Assembly: GCA_012032575.1 (NCBI GenBank)
Contig: JAAUSP010000184.1
Location: forward strand, 1-12,561
Length of the DNA: 12,561 nucleotides
Source: Anaerolineales bacterium
GTDB lineage: Bacteria; Chloroflexota; Anaerolineae; 4572-78; J111
Reading direction: 5' to 3'
Part shown: positions 7,135-12,561 of the stretch, one piece after another
Position numbering within the stretch: the first letter of the stretch is position 1
Layout of the letters: each line of letters opens with the position of its first letter
Made by a program: the position numbers and the translations under genes
Notes under the pieces: generated by a model
Databases searched by the model: none
What the model saw: only the letters and a program-made list of their open reading frames with translations
Told to the model about the DNA's origin: nothing

Positions 7135-7869
7135 TTGGCTCCACCGGCGACCCTGTTCCTCGGTTCGGGTGAGATTCACGTGTGGCGCGCCGCGCTGGAT
7201 CAACCGGCGTCCCAGTTAGCCCAACTCGCCGGGCTGCTGGCCCCCGACGAACAACTGCGAGCCAACCGGTTTCACTTCGAGCGGGACCGGCAGCGCTTTA
7301 TCGCCGGGCGGGCCATCCTGCGCACCATTTTGGGCCGTTATTTGAGCTGTAATGGAAGCGAGCTACTGTTTGACTATGGACCGCACGGCAAACCTGCGTT
7401 AGCAAAACCTGCCGCCGAACCGCCGCTTTATTTCAACCTGGCTCATTCCGGCGGGCTGGCGGTGGTGGCCCTGGCTCACCAGCAGGAAGTTGGGGTTGAT
7501 GTGGAGCAAATTCGGCCCCTGGACGATATGGAGCAAATTGCGCAGCGATTTTTTGCTGCGGCAGAACAAGCCGCGCTGCTGACACTACCGGCGGAGCAGC
7601 GCCAAGCCGCCTTTTTTAACGGCTGGACGCGCAAAGAAGCCTATCTCAAGGCGCTTGGCGATGGCCTGGCCCGGCCGTTAGACCAATTTTGTGTAACCCT
7701 GGCTCCCGGCGACCCGGTTAGGTTGGTAAGCATCAATGGAGCGGGGGATGATGCTTCGCACTGGCTGCTGGAGTCATTTAATCCGGCCCTCGGATATGCA
7801 GCCGCTGTAGCCGTCAGGGGGCAGACATGGCGCTTTAACTACTGGGATTGGACCCAAACCAGCGCCTGA
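7135..7869 (+). CDS. 4'-phosphopantetheinyl transferase, Sfp type
   Basis: Transfers phosphopantetheine from CoA to the carrier-protein serines of the synthetases (940-942 and 5876-5878). From the TTG at 7135 the protein has 244 residues. Seen: IHVWRAALDQP (14-24), FHFERDRQRFIAGRAILRTILG (47-67), LYFNLAHSGG (98-107), the metal-binding VGVDVEQIRP (119-128, Asp122 and Glu124) and FFNGWTRKEAYLKALGDGL (160-178, Trp164, Lys167, Glu168, Lys172). These are the full-length Sfp/HetI family hallmarks. The start is uncertain: the residues just before 7135 (EQAW, then LAPP) fit the W-x-x-P-P lead-in of relatives, so CTG 7111 with its GGAGGAG may be the true start. It lies 10 bp after the MbtH gene, a typical operon arrangement. 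Confidence 0.94.
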   Translation: MAPPATLFLGSGEIHVWRAALDQPASQLAQLAGLLAPDEQLRANRFHFERDRQRFIAGRAILRTILGRYLSCNGSELLFDYGPHGKPALAKPAAEPPLYFNLAHSGGLAVVALAHQQEVGVDVEQIRPLDDMEQIAQRFFAAAEQAALLTLPAEQRQAAFFNGWTRKEAYLKALGDGLARPLDQFCVTLAPGDPVRLVSINGAGDDASHWLLESFNPALGYAAAVAVRGQTWRFNYWDWTQTSA

Positions 7870-7876
7870 GGAGGAG
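7869..7876 (+). promoter_or_regulatory. ribosome binding site AGGAGGAG for lipoprotein gene
   Basis: AGGAGGAG overlaps the last base of the transferase stop codon and lies 5 nt before ATG 7882. This is the strongest ribosome binding site in the window. It fixes the lipoprotein start and suggests high expression relative to its neighbours. Confidence 0.75.
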
Positions 7877-7881
7877 AAGAT

Positions 7882-9732
7882 ATGTTCAAACAAGCTTATC
7901 AAAATCGGGGGGCCAAGGCTAACCTGGCCTGGGGCGGTCTGGTGGTGATGGTGGGCCTGATCGCCGCCCTTTTGGTTGCCTGCAATGCCGAGTCGCTGGT
8001 TTATCAACAGGCGACGCCAACCCCTGCCCCTGAAGAACCAGCCGCCACGGCGGAACCGGCCGGACGCGGGGCGGGGGAAACTTTGCGGTTACTTTACTGG
8101 CAAGCGCCCAGCACTCTCAACCCTCACCTTACCTCGGCCTCGCCCGACTGGGGGGCCAGCCGCATCACTTATGAACCCCTGGCCTCTTTTGACAAAGAGG
8201 GGAATCTGGTTCCTTTCCTGGCCGCAGAAATCCCCAGCCTGGAAAACGGCGACCTGGCCGAAGACGGCCAATCTGTCACCTGGAAATTGAAACAGGATGT
8301 CAAGTGGTCCGACGGCGAACCCTTTACGGCCGACGATGTGTTGTTTACCTACCAGTTTATTTCCAATCCCGAAGTCAAGGCCCAATCCACCGGGTATTAC
8401 CGGGCCGTTTCCAGCGTTGAAGTGTTTGACGATTACACCGTAAAAGTCAACTTTAGCGATGTCAACCCGGCCTGGTCCTTGCCCTTTGTCGGCTCAACCG
8501 GGATGATTATCCCCCGCCATATTTTTGAAGATTACAATGGCTCTAATGCCGCCGACGCGCCGGCCAATACTCTGCCGGTAGGCACCGGACCCTATCGGGT
8601 GCTGCCGCCGGGTATCAAAATTCAGGAAGTGCTGTTCCTGGGTAACGAACTGGTTGATACCAACAAGATCGTTTTTGAACCTAACCCGTTCTTCCGGGAG
8701 GCTGATAAACCTTTCTTCAGCCGGGTTGAACTACGGGGCGGAGGGACGGTTAAGGAGGCGGCCCGGCTGGCCCTGCAAACCGGCGAGGTAGACTTTGCCT
8801 GGAATCTACAGGTGGACGCCGCTACCTTGAGCCAACTGTCCAGCGCGGGCAAGGGTGAAATGATCCCGGTGCCCCAATCTTTTGTCGAAAGAATTTATTT
8901 TAACTTTACCAATCCCAACCGCATTGCCCCCAACGGCGAGCGTTCCAGCCTTGATTTTCCCCACCCCTTCTTTAGCGACTTGAAGGTGCGTCAGGCCTTT
9001 ACCTATGCGGTTGACCGGGAAGCAATTGCTGCGCTCTACGGGTCGGCGTTTCAGCCGACCAGCAATATCCTGGTGTCGCCGGCCAAGTATAACTCGCCCA
9101 ATACCGCGTTTGAATTCAACCTGGAAAAAGCCGCCGCCTTGCTGGATGAAGCCGGCTGGGTTGATACCAATGACGATGGCGTCCGTGATAAAGACGGCGA
9201 AGACATGGAAGTTGAATTCCAAACCTCGGCCAACCCGTTACGCCAGGAAACTCAGCGAATTATTCAACGCGCTATGAAATCTATTGGGGTTGATGTGGAA
9301 ATCAATGTCATTGACTCAGGCAGCTTTTTTGATAATGATCCCGACAACCTTAATACCGCCTACCATTTTTATGCCGACCTGCAAATGTATAACGACGGCA
9401 ACCCTAACCCCGATCCCGGCTCTTACATGGAGTTTTTAACCACGGATCAAATCCCCCAAAAAAGCAACAAGTGGGTGGGGGAAAATGTGGGACGCTGGCA
9501 AAACCCGGATTATGATGCCCTGTATCAGCAATCAACCACAGAGATTGACCCGGATAAGCGTACCCAACTGTTCATCCAGATGAATGACAAAATTATTGAG
9601 GATGCCGCGATTATCCCGCTGGTTCACCGGGCCAGGGTGATTGGGGTCAATCCCAACCTCACCGGGGTAGACCCGACCCCGTGGGATGCCGAATTGTGGA
9701 ATATTAAAGATTGGAGGCTCGTGTCGAAATGA
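7882..9732 (+). CDS. family 5 solute-binding lipoprotein (DppA/OppA-like)
   Basis: A 616-residue extracytoplasmic solute-binding protein of the peptide/nickel ABC transporter family. The N-terminus has a basic start, a hydrophobic segment (about 15-31) and a lipobox LVAC with Cys34, so it should be lipid-anchored. A low-complexity Thr/Pro/Ala-rich tether (about 43-63) follows. Family features: YWQAPSTLNPHL, ITYEPLASFDKEGNLVPFLA, WKLKQDVKWSDGEPFTADDV, TGPYRV, RQAFTYAVDREAI and LDEAGWVDTNDDGVRDKDG. Ligands of the family are usually oligopeptides, but nothing here fixes the ligand. The gene lies 12 bp after the transferase and overlaps the receptor gene by 4 bp; no permease or ATPase component of a transporter is visible. 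It could feed an importer elsewhere or act as the ligand-binding partner of the adjacent receptor (inference). Confidence 0.93.
   Translation: MFKQAYQNRGAKANLAWGGLVVMVGLIAALLVACNAESLVYQQATPTPAPEEPAATAEPAGRGAGETLRLLYWQAPSTLNPHLTSASPDWGASRITYEPLASFDKEGNLVPFLAAEIPSLENGDLAEDGQSVTWKLKQDVKWSDGEPFTADDVLFTYQFISNPEVKAQSTGYYRAVSSVEVFDDYTVKVNFSDVNPAWSLPFVGSTGMIIPRHIFEDYNGSNAADAPANTLPVGTGPYRVLPPGIKIQEVLFLGNELVDTNKIVFEPNPFFREADKPFFSRVELRGGGTVKEAARLALQTGEVDFAWNLQVDAATLSQLSSAGKGEMIPVPQSFVERIYFNFTNPNRIAPNGERSSLDFPHPFFSDLKVRQAFTYAVDREAIAALYGSAFQPTSNILVSPAKYNSPNTAFEFNLEKAAALLDEAGWVDTNDDGVRDKDGEDMEVEFQTSANPLRQETQRIIQRAMKSIGVDVEINVIDSGSFFDNDPDNLNTAYHFYADLQMYNDGNPNPDPGSYMEFLTTDQIPQKSNKWVGENVGRWQNPDYDALYQQSTTEIDPDKRTQLFIQMNDKIIEDAAIIPLVHRARVIGVNPNLTGVDPTPWDAELWNIKDWRLVSK
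9713..9717 (+). promoter_or_regulatory. Shine-Dalgarno GGAGG deciding the receptor start
   Basis: GGAGG lies in the last codons of the lipoprotein gene, 11 nt before ATG 9729. It supports ATG 9729 (ATGA overlap with the lipoprotein stop) over the in-frame TTG at 9711, which overlaps this site. Confidence 0.5.
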
Positions 9733-11801
9733 CCGTTTCAAGTTCATCTCTCCCCAACACGTCCGATGCCGAGACCCGCAGCCCACTCTCGCGCTTTATC
9801 AACAGCTTACCGGGGGCCAAATTTGTAAAGAATTTGGCCATTGGAACTCGGTTGTTGATCGGCTTTGGTATCCTGGTGGTCATTACTTTAATTGGAGCGC
9901 TGGTTAGTTATGCCGGCAGCAGCCGCGCGACCACCAGTATTGAAAATACCGTCCAATTCCGGGTGCCGGTAGCCCTGGCTGCCTCGGCCGCCCAAACCGA
10001 TCTGCTTCGTATGATTAGCGATGTGCGCGGCTATCTGGCCCTGGGAGATCAGGATTTTCGAACCAGCTACCTCGCCTCAAAAAAGGCTTTTGAGGCCGAC
10101 TTGAGCCAGTTAACCCGGCTGTCCACCAACCTGGATGAAGCCGACCGCAGCCGTTTCAATCAGGTCAAAGCCATTTATGACCAATGGGCCGACTCGCCAG
10201 ATCAGCTTTTTGAACTGCGCGACGATCAATTGGAACGAGAACCGGCCTACAAACTGCTGGCGACCGAAGGCGTCAAGAAGGCCGGGACCGTTTTGATTGG
10301 GGTGCAGACCCTTATTGAAACGCAGGCCCAGCGAGAGGCTTCGGCCGACAATCAGGACCTGCTCAAAGATATGGCCAGTTTTCAGGGTTCGTTTGCCGCT
10401 CAGCTCTCCGGCTTGCGCGGCTACGTGACCACCCGCAACCGAATTTTTAGAGGTGAGTATGAGGCCAACCTGGACCTGAACCAGATTGCCTGGGATCGCT
10501 TGACCGACAACAAAGCCAAATTGACTCCCGATCAGCAAGTCACCTTTGCCGAGATTGCCCAGAACCGGGAGGATTTTCTACAACTGCCCGACCGAATTTT
10601 TGAAATTCTGGAAAGCCCGCGCTGGCGCGAAGACCTGTACCTTTTCCGCACTGAAACCATCCCGGCCACCGAAACGATGCAGCGTTTGCTGACCGAAATC
10701 ACCCAAAATCAGCAAGATCGGCTGGTGGCCGAGCTGAACGAGGGCCGCAAAGGGCTGCTCAACGCCAACCAGCAAACCCTGGTGGGCGGTCTGGCCTCGC
10801 TGATCTTCGGAATGCTGCTGGCCTACATCTTCCGCGAAAACATCGCCGGACCGGTGCGCCGGCTTACCAACGTAGCCGAACGCATCAGGGGCGGCGACCT
10901 CGAAGCGCAGGCGCGGGTGGAGGCAACCGACGAAATCGGTACGCTGGCCGGCACCTTCAATAATATGACCAGCCAGCTCCGCCAGACTTTGTGGCAGGTA
11001 CGTAAGGAGAAAAAACGAGCCGACGACCTGCTCAACGTGGTCATTCCCATCGGCGTCGAGTTGGCTTCGGAAAAGAACTTTAACCGGCTCCTGGAAAATA
11101 TGCTTCTGGAAGCCAAAAAGTTCTGCCATGCCGATGCCGGTATCGTCTATCTCAAAGATGGCGACCGGTTAAAGTTCGTGATTGTCCGCAATGACTCGCT
11201 AAAAATCGCTATGGGCGGCACGGTGGACAAGGATATAACGTTTTCCCGTCTGCCGCTAACCCTCCCGGTTTACGATGATGAGACAACTCCGGGCGCGGCC
11301 CATCAGAGTGTTGCCGCCCACGCCACTCTGATCGGCCAGTCGCTCAACATTGCCGATGCTTATCAACCTGAAATCCTCAATGCCTATGGCCCCGGCGTTT
11401 TTGATGAAAAAAGCGATTATCGCTCGGTTTCTTACTTGACCATCCCGCTCAAAAACAGCGCCAACGAAGTGCGCGGCGTGCTCCAACTGATCAATGCCCA
11501 GGACCCCGACAGCAACCAAATCATTCCGTTCGATTTGAACTTGCAGCAGATGATGGAGTCCTACTCCTCGCTGGCGGTGGCGGCCCTGGAAGCTTACATC
11601 CGGGAACAAAGCCTGAAACACGAAATCCAACAACTGCGGATTGAGATTGACGAGGTCAAACGCCAGAAACAGGTGAGCGAAATTGTTGACAGCGACTTCT
11701 TCCAGGATTTGCAGGCCAAAGCGCGGACCATTCGCAGCCGTCGCAGCGGCGGCACGCCCCCAACCGACTCCCCGGCCCCCGACGATAAGGCCAGCTCGTA
11801 A
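9729..11801 (+). CDS. two-TM sensor protein with HAMP and GAF domains, no output domain
   Basis: From ATG 9729 the protein has 690 residues. Layout: cytoplasmic N-terminus; TM1 about 41-64 (LLIGFGILVVITLIGALVSYA); a mostly helical extracytoplasmic region about 65-345 that begins like four-helix or CHASE3-type sensor domains (DLLRMISDVRGYLALGD); TM2 about 350-370; HAMP about 371-425 (GPVRRLTNVAERIRGGDLEA, DEIGTLAGTFNNMTSQL); a coiled linker; a GAF domain about 440-620 (VELASEKNFNRLLENML, CHADAGIVYL, EVRGVLQLINAQ); and a charged coiled-coil tail (LKHEIQQLRIEIDEVKRQKQ) followed by SDFFQDLQAKARTIRSRR. No histidine kinase, GGDEF, cyclase, phosphatase or chemoreceptor signalling domain is present, so it must signal through a partner. 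Close neighbours are the lipoprotein (overlapping) and the MinD-like ATPase (50 bp downstream). Confidence 0.88.
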   Translation: MTVSSSSLPNTSDAETRSPLSRFINSLPGAKFVKNLAIGTRLLIGFGILVVITLIGALVSYAGSSRATTSIENTVQFRVPVALAASAAQTDLLRMISDVRGYLALGDQDFRTSYLASKKAFEADLSQLTRLSTNLDEADRSRFNQVKAIYDQWADSPDQLFELRDDQLEREPAYKLLATEGVKKAGTVLIGVQTLIETQAQREASADNQDLLKDMASFQGSFAAQLSGLRGYVTTRNRIFRGEYEANLDLNQIAWDRLTDNKAKLTPDQQVTFAEIAQNREDFLQLPDRIFEILESPRWREDLYLFRTETIPATETMQRLLTEITQNQQDRLVAELNEGRKGLLNANQQTLVGGLASLIFGMLLAYIFRENIAGPVRRLTNVAERIRGGDLEAQARVEATDEIGTLAGTFNNMTSQLRQTLWQVRKEKKRADDLLNVVIPIGVELASEKNFNRLLENMLLEAKKFCHADAGIVYLKDGDRLKFVIVRNDSLKIAMGGTVDKDITFSRLPLTLPVYDDETTPGAAHQSVAAHATLIGQSLNIADAYQPEILNAYGPGVFDEKSDYRSVSYLTIPLKNSANEVRGVLQLINAQDPDSNQIIPFDLNLQQMMESYSSLAVAALEAYIREQSLKHEIQQLRIEIDEVKRQKQVSEIVDSDFFQDLQAKARTIRSRRSGGTPPTDSPAPDDKASS

Positions 11802-11837
11802 GTCAGGTTTAAACCAAATCAGACCATCTCAATTCTT

Positions 11838-11843
11838 GGGGAG
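11838..11843 (+). promoter_or_regulatory. ribosome binding site GGGGAG for MinD-like gene
   Basis: GGGGAG lies 8 nt before ATG 11852. The 50-bp gap before this gene contains no convincing promoter or terminator, so read-through from the receptor gene is likely. Confidence 0.5.
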
Positions 11844-11851
11844 CAGCGCTT

Positions 11852-12544
11852 ATGTCAAAAATTGTTTCCATTCACTCCTTTCGCCGGGGAACAGGCAAAT
11901 CCATTATGACCGCTAATATCGCCGCCCTTCTGGCAGCGGAGGGACGGCGGATAGTGGTACTCGATACCAACCTTGAATCACCCAGTTTGCATATTTTGTT
12001 TCACCTTGACGAAAACGAAATTACCCATTCGCTCAATGAGTATCTTTGGGGCCAATGCTCGATTAATGAAGTCATTTATGATGTAACCGCACGCTTGGGA
12101 GGCAAGGTCAGCGGGCAGGTTTTTCTGATACCCGCCAGCAGCAATATTAACCATATCAAACGGATTGTCCATGAGGGCTACGACGCCGGTATTTTGAACT
12201 ATGGCTGTTACGAGCTGGCCGACAAGATGGATGCTGACGCCGTGCTGCTGGATACTCACGCCGGCCTCAACGCCGAAACCCTGGCTTCGATCTCCATCGC
12301 TCAAACCATGGCGATAATATTGCGCCTCGACAAGCAGGATTATCAAGGCACCAGCGTGATGGTTGACCTGGCCAACAAAATTGACATGCCGCCCCAACGG
12401 CTGGTGGTGGCCAACGAAGTACCGGCCAATTATAATTTCCCTTCGGTCAAAGCCGCCCTGGAAAAAAACCTTTGGCTGCGAAGTGATCGGGGTGCTGCCC
12501 CATTCCGAAGAAATGATGGCCCTGGCCAGCGCCCATATTTTTAG
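11852..12544 (+). CDS. MinD/ParA-like ATPase, frameshifted near 3' end and continuing past the window
   Basis: A P-loop ATPase of the MinD/ParA/CpaE superfamily. Seen: Walker A SFRRGTGKSIMTANIAALLA (residues 9-28), switch I IVVLDTNLESPSLHILF with Asp38, and switch II AVLLDTHAGLNAETL. The signature lysine of the deviant Walker A (KGGxGKS/T) is Arg11, and the next Gly is Arg12; the catalytic-loop Lys16 and Ser17 remain. As read, the protein ends after 230 residues in a tail unlike the family (WLRSDRGAAPFRRNDGPGQ). Removing one A from the A7 run at 12462-12468 switches to a frame that stays open to the window edge. The gene is therefore longer than the ORF as written. Such ATPases position or gate partner complexes by ATP-dependent dimerisation. 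Here the obvious partner is the upstream receptor (inference). Confidence 0.88.
   Translation: MSKIVSIHSFRRGTGKSIMTANIAALLAAEGRRIVVLDTNLESPSLHILFHLDENEITHSLNEYLWGQCSINEVIYDVTARLGGKVSGQVFLIPASSNINHIKRIVHEGYDAGILNYGCYELADKMDADAVLLDTHAGLNAETLASISIAQTMAIILRLDKQDYQGTSVMVDLANKIDMPPQRLVVANEVPANYNFPSVKAALEKNLWLRSDRGAAPFRRNDGPGQRPYF
12462..12468 (+). other. +1 frameshift in A7 run of the ATPase gene
   Basis: Seven A residues follow CTGG. With six, the reading is LEKTFGCEVIGVLPHSEEMM, a normal MinD/ParA continuation (a conserved IGVLPxSEE-type strand). With seven, the reading is LEKNLWLRSDRGAAPF and ends at 12544. Confidence 0.8.
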
Positions 12545-12561
12545 CCTGCAATATCCCGATC
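12471..12561 (+). pseudogene. frame-displaced 3' part of the MinD-like ATPase
   Basis: In the +0 frame corrected for the A7 run the sequence encodes FGCEVIGVLPHSEEMMALA, then SAHIFSLQYPD, with no stop before the window edge. This matches the expected C-terminal region of the ATPase begun at 11852. The gene's true end is outside the window. Confidence 0.7.

Noticed and set aside
1..12561. tRNA, rRNA, CRISPR array, insertion sequence or attachment site
   Set aside because: I found no cloverleaf-like sequence, spaced direct repeats, transposase motifs or terminal repeats flanking a coding unit.

Overview
The window is a stretch of seven co-directional genes, all on the + strand, with no RNA gene, CRISPR array or insertion sequence that I can recognise. 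The base composition is GC-rich. The lipoprotein has a Thr/Pro/Ala-rich tether after its lipobox, and the GAF receptor ends in a helical tail. From memory, these resemble proteins of Chloroflexota (Anaerolineae-type) genomes, with cyanobacteria-like NRPS modules. This taxonomic guess is inference only.

Region 1 (1-7869) is the 3' part of a nonribosomal peptide synthetase (NRPS) cluster. The first synthetase enters from the left edge. It shows the end of an N-methyltransferase domain inserted in an adenylation (A) domain, then the A-domain C-terminal lobe, a carrier protein (PCP) and a C-terminal condensation (C) domain with an intact HHxxxDG motif. After about 200 bp holding a nested hairpin, a small palindrome and a possible promoter, a terminal-module synthetase follows: degenerate C, A, PCP, thioesterase. 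As written, this gene is broken by an in-frame TAA inside the PCP core motif and by a -1 shift at the start of the thioesterase. An MbtH-like protein (overlapping the thioesterase stop) and a Sfp-type phosphopantetheinyl transferase complete the biosynthetic set. Together they would supply A-domain chaperoning, carrier activation, chain extension and release.

Region 2 (7882-12561) continues without a break: a family-5 solute-binding lipoprotein, a two-TM receptor with HAMP and GAF domains but no recognised output domain (ATGA overlap with the lipoprotein), and a MinD/ParA-like ATPase that runs off the right edge after a homopolymer frameshift. The short gaps suggest these sensing genes may be cotranscribed with the peptide genes. 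I see no permease.

The most notable points are: (i) an active C domain ending one protein directly followed by a C domain lacking both catalytic histidines; (ii) an A domain lacking the canonical Asp235-equivalent; (iii) an NRPS operon running into a lipoprotein / output-less receptor / MinD-like module; and (iv) three frame lesions at or beside homopolymer runs. The lesions are more likely sequence errors than biology and should be settled first.
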